A stretch of DNA of 64,000 nt from Chryseobacterium cucumeris. Its GTDB lineage: Bacteria > Bacteroidota > Bacteroidia > Flavobacteriales > Weeksellaceae. Position 1 is the stretch's first letter. Each line of letters opens with the position of its first letter. The stretch spans positions 372,001 through 436,000 of the forward strand of contig NZ_LUVZ01000001.1 in assembly GCF_001593385.1 (NCBI RefSeq), in the 5' to 3' direction. The notes under the pieces are model-generated. The model was not told the DNA's origin. It worked only from the letters and a program-made list of their open reading frames with translations, and searched no databases. The position numbers were made by a program, and so were the translations under genes. Below, in pieces: positions 43,382-51,801 of this stretch.

Positions 43382-43398
43382 TTCAATTAAATACTATG

Positions 43399-43406
43399 CA
43401 AATATA
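43399..43406 (-). promoter_or_regulatory. -7 element before the MarR gene
   Basis: TATATTTG on the minus strand, 17 bp before the ATG at 43381. The surrounding ACTATGCAAATATACCTG resembles, in a less perfect form, the palindrome before the paralogous MarR gene, so it may also be an autoregulatory site. Confidence 0.4.
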
Positions 43407-43560
43407 CCTGCTTTTAATTTAATATCAATTCTTTGCTCACTGTATATTGTGTCTATTCAAGGAATAATAAAAAGAGGAACCAATTACTATTTTTGAAACA
43501 TTTATGTAAATCTCTCAACAAGCAAAAAAGAATATAAATAAACCAAATTAAAAATTAAGA

Positions 43561-43595
43561 AAGCTGTCCGAAACTGATAAATTTTCGGACAGCTT
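43561..43595 (-). terminator. Strong hairpin downstream of the LEA-like gene
   Basis: AAGCTGTCCGAAA (43561-43573) and TTTCGGACAGCTT (43583-43595) pair perfectly over 13 bp with a 9-nt loop. On the minus strand TCTTAATTTTTAATTT follows. It lies 20 bp after the stop at 43615 and is the best terminator stem in the window. Confidence 0.75.
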
Positions 43596-43614
43596 GTCGT
43601 ATGAGGTTTTTGAA

Positions 43615-43914
43615 TTAATTTGTTCTTTTTCTCCATTCAGCCTTCACATCTTCAGCGGCATCTTTTGTACTTTCCCAAGCTTCATCGGCTTTATCTTTAA
43701 TATCTTCCCATGCCTCGGACACATTTGATTTTACCTTATCTAACCAGTCTTCCTGCGTCGCTTCCTGATCATTATCTCTTTTTTCATTGATATAATCTTT
43801 TGCTTTATCCGCTAATTCACTGATCTTCCATTTTGCATTATCAGCCGCATTTTTTAAAGAGTTTTCTGTTTCATTAACTGCATTTTCCGCTTTGTTATAA
43901 TCTGAATTATTCAT
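43615..43914 (-). CDS. Small amphipathic helical stress protein (LEA/CsbD-like)
   Basis: A 99-residue, highly charged protein with no hydrophobic segment. Repeated 11-residue-like stretches rich in Ala, Lys, Asp, Glu and Trp (NAADNAKWKISELADKAKDY, EAWEDIKDKADEAWESTKDAAED) should form amphipathic helices. Such proteins resemble late-embryogenesis-abundant and CsbD-like stress proteins, but I cannot place it in a named family. It sits alone between the carotenoid run and the metal region with its own strong terminator. Confidence 0.75.
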   Translation of the reverse strand: MNNSDYNKAENAVNETENSLKNAADNAKWKISELADKAKDYINEKRDNDQEATQEDWLDKVKSNVSEAWEDIKDKADEAWESTKDAAEDVKAEWRKRTN

Positions 43915-44231
43915 AATATAATATTTTAGTAATTGGTATATAAATAAACAATGTCCATGCCTAAAACGTCCGTTAATATGTTAAAAATATCTTAAAATAT
44001 TAAATCATCATTTTAAAAACCACACTTCATTTAATTATGCGTCTCATAACCAATGACATAATCTTTCATGCATCCTACAATATTCTCTGCAGCAGTATAT
44101 CACTTTATGTCCTTATGCTACTATGACGCTGATCATTCTTTTACCAATTTATCCGGTATCACCGGTTAGCAGAATTTTCTCCCATGACATCTGAATTTAA
44201 ATGTATCCTAAAACATTATCCCCAAAAGGCA
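43915..44231. other. 317-bp gap between GTP cyclohydrolase II and the LEA-like gene
   Basis: The right-hand part holds the SDR pseudogene fragment. The left-hand part (43915-44050) is AT-rich and should contain the promoter of the LEA-like gene, though I see no good TAnnTTTG element. Confidence 0.5.
44060..44190 (-). pseudogene. Decayed fragment of an NAD(P)-binding SDR (YbjT-like) gene
   Basis: From ATG 44190 the frame reads MSWEKILLTGDTG, stop, IGKRMISVIVA, stop, GHKVIYCCREY and then breaks up. This fits the N-terminal Rossmann strand-turn-helix of atypical SDRs (KILLTGATGYIGKRL..VL..GHKV.C.VR), with TAA replacing a Tyr codon in GYIGKR and a Gln-like codon before GHKV. About 45 codons are recognisable and the rest is missing. 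Genes of this type accompany lipocalin, GTP cyclohydrolase and carotenoid genes in light-response clusters of other bacteria, and the fragment sits right after this set. Confidence 0.6.
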
Positions 44232-44822
44232 TTAAATCTTCTCTAAAAGATGGCCAAAGTATTTTTTCTTTTTCACAAGATAACTTTCATTCACTTCATT
44301 GGAATCAATTTCCAAAGGAATTCTGTTGTTGAGAATAATCCCACTGTTCTCTATTGATCTGATCTTATCCGGATTGTTGGTCAACAGATTAATATTCCCG
44401 ACCTCTAAAATATTCAACATTTCAACGGCTATGTCAAAGTTTCTTCCGTCTGCCGGGAGTCCTAGTTTCAAATTGGCTTCAACAGTATCCAATCCTTTCT
44501 CCTGAAGTTCATATGCCCTGAGTTTATTAATGATTCCGATATTTCTTCCTTCCTGACGAAGGTAAATGATCACTCCTCCATTTTCCGACATATATTTCAT
44601 AGCAGCATCAAGTTGTTGTCCACATTCACATTTTTTGGAATGAAAAACTTCTCCTGTAATACATTCTGAATGAAAACGAACATTGACAGTTGTATTAAAA
44701 TCTGTATTGTCTGCTACCCAAACCAGATGGGGACTCCAGTCTTCTTCATTCTCCGAAAATGCATACACCATGAACATCCCATATTCTGTAGGTATTTTTG
44801 ATCGAGCTTGTATTTTGAGCAT
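44232..44822 (-). CDS. GTP cyclohydrolase II
   Basis: A 196-residue stand-alone RibA-type enzyme. The zinc ligands are Cys54, Cys65 and Cys67 (HSECITGEVFHSKKCECG), with the GTP-binding LRQEGRNIGIINKLRAY and LTNNPDKI segments. Housekeeping flavobacterial riboflavin synthesis normally uses a fused RibBA, so this is probably an extra copy. Being the last intact gene of the carotenoid/lipocalin run points to flavin supply during light or oxidative stress, by inference. It follows the lipocalin gene by 26 bp. Confidence 0.9.
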   Translation of the reverse strand: MLKIQARSKIPTEYGMFMVYAFSENEEDWSPHLVWVADNTDFNTTVNVRFHSECITGEVFHSKKCECGQQLDAAMKYMSENGGVIIYLRQEGRNIGIINKLRAYELQEKGLDTVEANLKLGLPADGRNFDIAVEMLNILEVGNINLLTNNPDKIRSIENSGIILNNRIPLEIDSNEVNESYLVKKKKYFGHLLEKI

Positions 44823-44848
44823 TTTTTCTGATTTTAAGTTAATATAAT

Positions 44849-45397
44849 CTATTTTTCAAACGGACTTTTTCTGTCTTGTTTTACCCATATCAATTTTGAA
44901 GTATCATAACCGATCTCCTGAGCTTTACTGAGAAAATTTTGTTTTATGTTTTCGGGAACGGTCTTTTCACGGGATAGAATCCACAAATAATCTAAGTTTT
45001 TTCCAGCAATCAAGGCGTATTTGTAATCTTCCAGGGCTACGACGTTATATCCGCTGTAAAAAGGGCCGAAAAAGCTCACTTTCAGAGCTGCAGTGTTTTT
45101 GTCTCCTCTAAATTTAGCTGTTCCATTAACAGACACCCATTTATTCTTTTTAAAATTATATCCGCTGTTGACTACTTTTACATTTCCTTCCTCATTAAGA
45201 CTGTACTGAGCGATTGCATTATCAAGATCTTTTTCAAAGCGATAATCGAATCGGGCTATCTCATACCATGTTCCTAAATATCTATTGACATCAAATCGAT
45301 CAATAGGCTGCGCTTTTTCGGGCATAGAAGAACAAGAAAACAAAATGATTAACAACGTGAAACTTGATAATAATGTAAGAATGAATTTATTTTTCAT
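44849..45397 (-). CDS. blc: Lipocalin-family outer-membrane lipoprotein (Blc-like)
   Basis: A 182-residue lipoprotein (signal ending LILFSC). The lipocalin motif YLGTWYEIARFDYRFEKDLDNAIAQYSL and the C-terminal LIAGKNLDYLWILSREKTV are those of bacterial Blc, which binds lysophospholipids or other lipids in the outer membrane. The start overlaps the lycopene cyclase gene by 11 bp. Its place among carotenoid genes suggests membrane maintenance under photo-oxidative stress. Confidence 0.9.
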   Translation of the reverse strand: MKNKFILTLLSSFTLLIILFSCSSMPEKAQPIDRFDVNRYLGTWYEIARFDYRFEKDLDNAIAQYSLNEEGNVKVVNSGYNFKKNKWVSVNGTAKFRGDKNTAALKVSFFGPFYSGYNVVALEDYKYALIAGKNLDYLWILSREKTVPENIKQNFLSKAQEIGYDTSKLIWVKQDRKSPFEK

Positions 45398-46076
45398 TTT
45401 TAGTTACTTTTTTAAAGAAATAAATATTAAGTAAAAACTGACTGTAACCATAAACGGCATCTTCTACAGGGATAGTTCCCATTCTAATCCCTAAAAAGTC
45501 ATCGGGATTATAATTAACAACCGGCGAAGGAATAAAAGAACCTGTCAGGATTCCATTCACTGCAAAAAAACCGGGCATCAATATCAGATATACGAGACTA
45601 ACCTTTCCTATCCATTCTTTTTGAGCAATAAAATGAAGATAAAATAGGGTAAGCAGTGTTACAATTACGGTAAGAAGCGTGTATATTTTCTCATAATAAA
45701 GAAAACCAACCACACCAAGGATAATAAATGACGTGAATACGATGAGATTATTAAAAGCACCAGCCCAATCAAGACGATAGAATTTCTCAATGCAGTAATA
45801 AGTGAAAACGCATGCAAAAGGAATACAGTAAAAAAACAGCCATTCTTCAACAGGAAGTCCTGCTATTTTAAATCCTAAGGTATAATTGAGATCAAACCAC
45901 CATACTCCATTTGCGGTAAACCATATATCCCAGACAATAAAAGGAACTCCCACAATGGTCGATGACAGAAGAAACTTTCCAAAAAATCTGCTAAACTGTA
46001 TTCTTCTGTCAAAAGATGCAATAAAGCAAATAATGATCGTGAAAAAATTAATCAGTATGTAAGTATAAGGCATCAT
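45387..46076 (-). CDS. Lycopene beta-cyclase, fused heterodimer type (CrtYcd-like)
   Basis: A 229-residue membrane protein with about six to seven hydrophobic segments. Two lycopene-cyclase-domain repeats are visible: WDIWFTANGVWWFDLNYTLGFKIAGLPVEEWLFF in the first half and NPDDFLGIRMGTIPVEDAVYGYSQFLL in the second. Each contains the PVE(E/D) signature. In bacteria with this type, both halves together cyclise lycopene to beta-carotene. It overlaps crtZ by 4 bp and the lipocalin gene by 11 bp. Confidence 0.88.
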   Translation of the reverse strand: MMPYTYILINFFTIIICFIASFDRRIQFSRFFGKFLLSSTIVGVPFIVWDIWFTANGVWWFDLNYTLGFKIAGLPVEEWLFFYCIPFACVFTYYCIEKFYRLDWAGAFNNLIVFTSFIILGVVGFLYYEKIYTLLTVIVTLLTLFYLHFIAQKEWIGKVSLVYLILMPGFFAVNGILTGSFIPSPVVNYNPDDFLGIRMGTIPVEDAVYGYSQFLLNIYFFKKVTKNEK

Positions 46077-46525
46077 TTTTTATTGAAATACATTTTAAAA
46101 TATTTAACAGGAACCCACAAAAAGCCAAAACATTCTCCTTTTTCTTTACCCAAATGTTTGTGATGTTGCTTATGGGCCCGTCTTATGGCAAGGAAGTAAG
46201 GGTTTTTTGCTTTTGTAAAAATTTTTGCTCTCTGGTGAATAAAAATATCATGCACAAAGAAATAGGCCATTCCGTAGAGGCTTATTCCCAGACCGATAAA
46301 AAACCAATAACTGAAATTCTGCTGTACTCCCAGATATAATAAAGCAATAGCCGGGCTTGCAAAAATGAAAAAGAACCAATCATTCCTTTCAAGCTTGCCA
46401 TCATGACTGTGATCATGATGATCCCGGTGCAGGAACCACAAAAAGCCATGCATAATATACCGATGGATCAGCCATGTAGCTCCTTCCATTGAAATAAATA
46501 CTCCCAAAACGATCAGAATATTCAT
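46073..46525 (-). CDS. crtZ: Beta-carotene hydroxylase (CrtZ / fatty-acid hydroxylase superfamily)
   Basis: A 150-residue di-iron membrane hydroxylase from ATG 46525, which directly follows the SRPBCC stop; an ATG at 46555 would add ten residues inside that gene. The four histidine clusters are clear: HRYIMHG, HRDHHDH, HDIFIHQR and HKQHHKHLGKEKGECFGFL. CrtZ adds hydroxyl groups to beta-carotene to make zeaxanthin, the usual yellow pigment base in Chryseobacterium-like bacteria. It is coupled to the cyclase downstream by a 4-bp overlap. Confidence 0.9.
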   Translation of the reverse strand: MNILIVLGVFISMEGATWLIHRYIMHGFLWFLHRDHHDHSHDGKLERNDWFFFIFASPAIALLYLGVQQNFSYWFFIGLGISLYGMAYFFVHDIFIHQRAKIFTKAKNPYFLAIRRAHKQHHKHLGKEKGECFGFLWVPVKYFKMYFNKK

Positions 46526-46526
46526 T

Positions 46527-46994
46527 TTAATTATGTTTATCGTTAAAAAGATCATCCAGAACTCTGTATCTGAAATCGAAAATACTTCTGAGTTTTTCTT
46601 TTACAAATAACTGATGGGCTATTTTACCTAAAATTCCCATCGGCAGTTCATAATCTACTGTGTCTTTCATGAGTACTCCATTCTCATTAGGGATAAATTC
46701 ATGAAAATGATTCCAGTACTTGTATGGACCTTCTTTCTGAAAGTCTGTAAAACTTTCATGATCTTTTACATGGCTTATAACGGTTTTCCATTTCATCGGA
46801 ATTCCCAGCACTGGAGAAACTGTGTAATCTATTTCCATTCCTTTAAAAATAGGCTTATCCTTAACATCGGAAAGAACAACAAAGCCCATGCTCTCAGGGG
46901 TTATTTCTGATAAATTATGAGGCGATGAAAAAAAACTCCATGCCGTTTCAATGCTGCAACTCAGCTGTTGCTCTCTGTATAATCTGTACATCAT
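46527..46994 (-). CDS. SRPBCC (START-like) family protein
   Basis: A 155-residue lipid-binding-fold protein. It starts YREQQLSCSIETAWSFFSSPHNLSEITPESMGF, which is typical of the coenzyme Q-binding/START-like SRPBCC group found in carotenoid clusters of Bacteroidota, and ends with KLRSIFDFRYRVLDDLF. No catalytic residues are evident; transport or presentation of isoprenoid substrate is possible. It lies 57 bp after crtB and abuts crtZ. Confidence 0.82.
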   Translation of the reverse strand: MMYRLYREQQLSCSIETAWSFFSSPHNLSEITPESMGFVVLSDVKDKPIFKGMEIDYTVSPVLGIPMKWKTVISHVKDHESFTDFQKEGPYKYWNHFHEFIPNENGVLMKDTVDYELPMGILGKIAHQLFVKEKLRSIFDFRYRVLDDLFNDKHN

Positions 46995-47051
46995 TTATTT
47001 TTTATCAATTGTTAAACACTTCAACAATCATTTTAATCCTGTATTCTACGG

Positions 47052-47888
47052 TCAGAAATAAGCAGATTTGTAACGGATATAACTTTTGAACGCAACCAGC
47101 AACTTTTGTGAATTGGCAATTCTGATTCTTTGCTGCAACATATTCTGGGAGCTTGTTCTTTTTATTTTCTCAAACAGGGAAAGATAGTATCTGTAGGCAA
47201 GGTATACTCCGAAAATGGATGATCCTGGCAGTTTCTTAATTCCCTGCAATGCTTCTTTGAATTCTTCTTCAATTTCATTTTCAATCTGCGTTTTTACTAT
47301 ATTATCAAAGACTGACATATTCAGAGATGGGAAATAAGTTCTTCCTAAAAGCTGATAATCATCTTTAAGATCCCGCAAAAAATTTACTTTCTGAAAAGCA
47401 GATCCTAATTTCATTGCAAAGGGTTTAAGCTTATCATATTGCTGCTTATCACCTTCTGTAAATATCTGCAGACACATTAATCCTACAACTTCTGCAGATC
47501 CGTATATATACTCTTTGTACAGGTCAGAATTATAATCAATTTTATGAAGATCCATTTCCATACTATGTAAAAACTGATTGATCAGCTTTATATCAATATC
47601 ATACTTCCGAACCGTTTCCTGAAATGAATGCAAAATAGGATTGAGTGATATTCTATCTTCAAGCGCTTCATAGGTTTCCGCTTTTAATCTCTTCAGAAGC
47701 TTTTCTTTATCATAGCCATGAAAACTATCTACAATTTCATCTGCAAGGCGCACGTAACCATAAATAGCATAAATAGCAGGCCTGATAGCAGGCTTGAGGG
47801 CAAGTATTCCCAACGAAAAACTGGTACTGTATTTTTGTGTAGTGTACTTACTTACTTCGTAAGACAATTCATCAAACAGCTTTTTCAT
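47052..47888 (-). CDS. crtB: Phytoene synthase
   Basis: A 278-residue squalene/phytoene synthase. The two aspartate-rich motifs that bind diphosphate via Mg2+ are VRLADEIVDSF (Asp50, Asp54) and NFLRDLKDDYQLLGRTYFP. It joins two geranylgeranyl diphosphates to phytoene at the inner membrane. The ATG is 1 nt after the crtI stop, so the pair is translationally coupled. Confidence 0.94.
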   Translation of the reverse strand: MKKLFDELSYEVSKYTTQKYSTSFSLGILALKPAIRPAIYAIYGYVRLADEIVDSFHGYDKEKLLKRLKAETYEALEDRISLNPILHSFQETVRKYDIDIKLINQFLHSMEMDLHKIDYNSDLYKEYIYGSAEVVGLMCLQIFTEGDKQQYDKLKPFAMKLGSAFQKVNFLRDLKDDYQLLGRTYFPSLNMSVFDNIVKTQIENEIEEEFKEALQGIKKLPGSSIFGVYLAYRYYLSLFEKIKRTSSQNMLQQRIRIANSQKLLVAFKSYIRYKSAYF

Positions 47889-47889
47889 A

Positions 47890-49380
47890 TTATTTTATTT
47901 TTAGTTTACTAACTTCAGCCGCCACAATTTTCCCTGAAATTACCGAGGGAGGAACTCCGGGACCGGGAACCGTCAACTGTCCTGTATAGAACAGATTCCC
48001 AATCTTTCTGTTCCTTATCTTGGGTTTTAAAACTGCCGTCTGTGATAAAGTATTAGATAACCCGTAGGCATTACCCTCATAAGCATTATAATCAGAGATA
48101 AAATCGCTTACACAATAGCTTCTTTTATATTCAATTCTAGAAATAAGATCGGTTTCACCGGTATGTTTTTCAATTCTTTCAAGCATTTCCATCAAATATT
48201 TTTCCCTAACAGGTTCCTCATCATGTATGCCAGGGGCAAGGGGTAGCAGTAAAAAAAGATTCTCGCAACCTTCAGGAGCTACATCCGGATCTGTCTTGGA
48301 AGGGCAACATGTGTAAAAGAGAGGCTTTTTGGGCCATTTTTTATTTTTATAAATACAATCTATATGATTATCAAGTTCATTTTCAAAAAACAAAGTATGA
48401 TGTTTTAAATGGGGTATTCTTCCTCTTATTCCCAAATAATAAATAAGACAAGAGGGGGCGAAGGTTCTCGTCTTCCAATATTCATCTTTATAGTTTCTGA
48501 GCGATTTGGGAAGTAGTCTTTCTGTATGATGATAATCTGATGAAGCAATGACCGCATCAAATTCATATGTTTTACCATCCACTAGTATGGAAGATACCTT
48601 TCCTTTTTCCGTATTTATTTTTTGTACTTCATGATTAAAATGAAACGTTACACCCTGCTTTTCTCCTACCTCTTTCATAGCAAGAACAAGTTGATAAAAG
48701 CCTCCCATAGGATATTTTGTGCCCAAAACATAGCCTCCGTAATTCATAAGACTGTACAGAGCAGGAATCTGCTGGGGAGAAGCTCCGAGGAATATAACCG
48801 GAAACTCCATCAGAGATTTTAATTTTTCATCAGAAAAGTATCCTGATACATACTTTCGGAAATTGCTGAGAAGATCAAGCTTGAGAGCACTGTTTGCTAT
48901 TTTTAAAGAAGCAAATTCACGCCAGCTGTAGCAGGGCTTGGTAACAAATTCCTTCATTCCGATTTCATACTTAAATCTAGCAGACTCCATAAATCTGTCA
49001 TATTGATTACCTGCTCCACTTTCTGTTGCTTCAAAAAGTTCTCTTATAGCATCATTATCTCCAGGAACAGAAACTTTTTCTCCTGAGAAAACCATTTCAA
49101 ACTGTGGGTCTAAGGAAACAAGTGTAAAAAAATCAGACACTTTGCAATCAAAATCATTGAAAAATCTCTCAATAATATCAGGCATCCAGTACCAGCTAGG
49201 GCCCATATCAAAAACATAGCCTTTATCTGTTTTAAATTGCCTTGCACGACCACCAGGTTGGTTATGCTTTTCAAATACATGCACTTCATTGCCGGATTTT
49301 GCGGCATAAGCAGCTGCTGAGAGTCCTGAAAATCCAGAACCTATCACTGCAATTCTCTTTCTTAAGTTTCCAGTATTCAT
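47890..49380 (-). CDS. crtI: Phytoene desaturase
   Basis: A 496-residue flavoprotein with the N-terminal dinucleotide-binding motif IAVIGSGFSGLSAAAYAAKSG and the GGRARQFKTDKGYVFDMGPSWYW region of CrtI-type desaturases. The C-terminal block GNLFYTGQLTVPGPGVPPSVISGKIVA is the bacterial phytoene dehydrogenase signature. It converts phytoene to lycopene. It follows the MarR gene by 42 bp and is probably in the same transcript. Confidence 0.95.
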   Translation of the reverse strand: MNTGNLRKRIAVIGSGFSGLSAAAYAAKSGNEVHVFEKHNQPGGRARQFKTDKGYVFDMGPSWYWMPDIIERFFNDFDCKVSDFFTLVSLDPQFEMVFSGEKVSVPGDNDAIRELFEATESGAGNQYDRFMESARFKYEIGMKEFVTKPCYSWREFASLKIANSALKLDLLSNFRKYVSGYFSDEKLKSLMEFPVIFLGASPQQIPALYSLMNYGGYVLGTKYPMGGFYQLVLAMKEVGEKQGVTFHFNHEVQKINTEKGKVSSILVDGKTYEFDAVIASSDYHHTERLLPKSLRNYKDEYWKTRTFAPSCLIYYLGIRGRIPHLKHHTLFFENELDNHIDCIYKNKKWPKKPLFYTCCPSKTDPDVAPEGCENLFLLLPLAPGIHDEEPVREKYLMEMLERIEKHTGETDLISRIEYKRSYCVSDFISDYNAYEGNAYGLSNTLSQTAVLKPKIRNRKIGNLFYTGQLTVPGPGVPPSVISGKIVAAEVSKLKIK

Positions 49381-49422
49381 TGGTATTTATCTAATAGTTT
49401 TAACAGATAATCTTATATCGTA

Positions 49423-50079
49423 TCAATTGAGTTCCTTATTCACCATATCCAGCAAACTGGCAGTTGTCAAATTCATTTTGTAAAAAGAATCATGGAATTG
49501 GTCCAATTTAGAAAGTATGGTAATGAGTAACATTTGTTCAGAACGGGTCAAATTCCCCACCACTATCTTTGAAACTTTACGAATCTCCTGCATATGCTCC
49601 TCAAGCACCGAAATTCCTTTTTCTGTTATCTGAATATATTTTTTTCTTTTATCTTCCTGAGATTTTGTCTGTTCAACCCAACCATTATGAATCAAACGGT
49701 TAATAATTAGTATCCCTGAAGATTTTTCACTTACATTATGGCCGATAAGTTCCATTTTAGACATTGCTCCCCTTGTCCTTAAACTGATCAGATAAATAAA
49801 ATCATCCTGGCTTGAAAAAACAGAATTCCCAATTGAACGGGAATACATTTTCGCAAACCGTCCTATTCTTATAAGTAAAGTATTAATAATACTCTCGGAA
49901 CTTCTTCCTAACTCCTTCCCTACCCACCAAGGATTTTCTGATTCAGAAGGATTTTTATGGCAATCATTAATCCAATGTATAAACCCTTGAAGATCATTAT
50001 TATATAATGCCTTATTTTCATTTTGCTGAATGAATTGATGAACAAGTTCCAAAACTGATTTTAAAAGATCAAAATTCAT
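49423..50079 (-). CDS. MarR-family regulator of the carotenoid operon
   Basis: From ATG 50079 (MNFDLLKSVLELVHQFIQQ) the protein is 218 residues; a TTG at 50100 would add MYTNLID and lies inside the operator. A MarR winged helix (VFSSQDDFIYLISLRTRGAMSKMELIGHNVSEKSSGILIINRLIHNGWVEQTKSQEDKRKKYIQITEKG) follows a roughly 90-residue extension shared with the paralogue at 42707-43381. It is the first gene of the crt run. A 20-bp perfect palindrome overlaps its -7 element, so autoregulation of the whole operon is likely. Confidence 0.88.
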   Translation of the reverse strand: MNFDLLKSVLELVHQFIQQNENKALYNNDLQGFIHWINDCHKNPSESENPWWVGKELGRSSESIINTLLIRIGRFAKMYSRSIGNSVFSSQDDFIYLISLRTRGAMSKMELIGHNVSEKSSGILIINRLIHNGWVEQTKSQEDKRKKYIQITEKGISVLEEHMQEIRKVSKIVVGNLTRSEQMLLITILSKLDQFHDSFYKMNLTTASLLDMVNKELN

Positions 50080-50089
50080 ATCAATCAAA

Positions 50090-50109
50090 TTAGTATACAA
50101 ATATACTAA
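50090..50109 (-). promoter_or_regulatory. Operator palindrome overlapping the MarR/crt promoter -7 element
   Basis: TTAGTATA and TATACTAA are perfect 8-bp arms around CAAA. The minus-strand -7 element TATATTTG (50105-50098) lies inside the palindrome, 18 bp before the MarR ATG. MarR proteins typically bind such 16-20 bp dyads and block the promoter. Confidence 0.6.
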
Positions 50110-50495
50110 AATATGTATATAAATATACTTTAAATTGTTTTATTTAAAAATTATTAATTAAAGAAATACAAAGATTGGGTTTTAAACAAAAGGAAACAAA
50201 ACAATAAAACACTAATAAACAATATTTTACATATCATCAATTAGATTAAAAAAAATGAAATCATAAGAAAGAAATTAAAAACATATAGTATATTTATAAA
50301 CTTAATATTTATAAATATCAAACGCTTTAATAAGATTACGCTGTTGACTTGGTCGCTATTTTACAATATAAATCCCGGGCTTTTTTAATTATTAATGTAT
50401 GTATTGCAATATATTATGTATAATGGAATTGAAAAAACATATTGATTATTAGTCATTTTAATAGTATCTTGTAGAAAACAAATCTTTATTACGAT
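50101..50495. other. 395-bp AT-rich divergent intergenic region
   Basis: The left end holds the MarR operators. The rest, up to the NRAMP-like gene, is AT-rich without open frames of note. A TTGACTTGGTC word at about 50344 could be a promoter element, but no matching -7 element follows. The plus-strand promoter is not identified. Confidence 0.5.
50115..50128 (-). promoter_or_regulatory. Second palindrome GTATATAAATATAC upstream of the MarR/crt operon
   Basis: GTATAT and ATATAC are 6-bp arms around AA. Its centre is 22 bp from that of the first palindrome, about two helical turns, which suggests a tandem MarR site. It would also cover the -33 region. Confidence 0.45.
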
Positions 50496-51791
50496 ATGTC
50501 TGCCAAACGTTACGTTCAAACCCACACCAGGAGGATAAGAAAATTCTTTGGGTTATTAGGTCCGGGATTAACGACTGGTGCTGCCGATGATGATCCGTCT
50601 GGAATTGCAACATACTCTCAGACAGGAGCTCAATTTGGTTATGGACAGCTATGGACAGCACTTTATATGCTTCCCTTTATGATTGCGGTACAGGAAGCTT
50701 GTGCAAGAATAGGAATGGTTACCGGTAAGGGGCTTACGGGAGTAATCAAAATGCATTACAGTAAGAGAATATTGTACAGTTCAGTAGGGCTTGTGGTGAT
50801 TGCCAATACGATTAATATCGGGGCGGATATTGGAGCAATGGCCGCTGCCGCACAATTAATTGTCCCTGTTGATATTATCATACTGATGCTTGTTTTTACT
50901 ATCAGTATATTGGTCTTGGAGATATTCACCAGCTACCAGGTGTATTCAAAATTTCTAAAGTGGCTGGCATTATCTCTTCTTGCCTACCCTCTTACTGTAT
51001 TCATCATTGATCAACCCTGGAAAGAAATACTAAAAGCCTCTGTTATTCCTCATTTTGAATTTTCATTTAATTTTCTTTTCATAATAACCGGAGTGTTTGG
51101 AACAACTATTACCCCTTATATGTTCTTTTGGCAGGCTTCACAGGAAGTGGAAGAAGAAAATAAAAAGGGGTTAATACAAGATGGGAAACCCCAAATCGGA
51201 TGGCGTCATATTCATGCGATGAGAAAAGATAATAATATAGGCATGATCATTTCCGAATTTACCACATGGTGTATTATTTTGGTCGGAGGAACCGTTTTGC
51301 ATAGCGCTAATATAACAGATATTAATACCGCAGCTGATGCGGCAAAAGCTTTGGAACCTTTAGTGCAGTCATTTCCAAATTCTGGATTGATATCCAAAAT
51401 TATATTTGCCATTGGCATCATCGGCCTGGGTTTGCTTGCTATCCCCGTCCTCTCAGGATCAGCATCTTATGCCGTTTCAGAAGCTCTTAACTGGAAAGCC
51501 AGTTTAGATATGAAATTTACAAAAGCAAAAGGATTTTATATGGTTATTATTATTTCTACCCTTATTGGCCTTTGTATGAATTTTATCGGTATAAACCCAG
51601 TAAAAGCTCTTGTTTATCCCGCAGTTCTCAATGGCATAGCAGCGGTACCTCTTTTGTTTCTGATTATCCGGATATCAGCAAGTGAAAGTATTATGGGAGA
51701 ATTTAAAAGCAGATGGCTTTCAAAAATTTTATTATGGGCGACATTTTTCTTTATGGCCACCGCTTCTGTGGCAATGTTGTTTACTATTTAA
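50496..51791 (+). CDS. NRAMP-family metal ion transporter, divergent type
   Basis: A 431-residue membrane protein with about 11 hydrophobic segments and the NRAMP fold pattern. TM1 reads GLLGPGLTTGAADDDPSGIATYSQTGAQFGYGQLW and TM6 reads ITGVFGTTITPYMFFWQASQEVEEE. Canonical NRAMP Mn/Fe transporters have DPGN in TM1 and MPHN in TM6; here the first is DPSG and the second is TPYM, so the metal site is altered. Divergent NRAMP relatives can transport Mg2+ or other ions, hence the substrate is open. The gene is on the opposite strand to its flanking genes. Confidence 0.82.
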   Translation: MSAKRYVQTHTRRIRKFFGLLGPGLTTGAADDDPSGIATYSQTGAQFGYGQLWTALYMLPFMIAVQEACARIGMVTGKGLTGVIKMHYSKRILYSSVGLVVIANTINIGADIGAMAAAAQLIVPVDIIILMLVFTISILVLEIFTSYQVYSKFLKWLALSLLAYPLTVFIIDQPWKEILKASVIPHFEFSFNFLFIITGVFGTTITPYMFFWQASQEVEEENKKGLIQDGKPQIGWRHIHAMRKDNNIGMIISEFTTWCIILVGGTVLHSANITDINTAADAAKALEPLVQSFPNSGLISKIIFAIGIIGLGLLAIPVLSGSASYAVSEALNWKASLDMKFTKAKGFYMVIIISTLIGLCMNFIGINPVKALVYPAVLNGIAAVPLLFLIIRISASESIMGEFKSRWLSKILLWATFFFMATASVAMLFTI

Positions 51792-51801
51792 ATAATAATT
51801 C

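Noticed and set aside
50442..50456. TTGATTATTAGTCAT as an Fnr-type site upstream of the NRAMP-like gene
   Set aside because: The half sites are five instead of four bases apart and no -7 element lies at the right distance.
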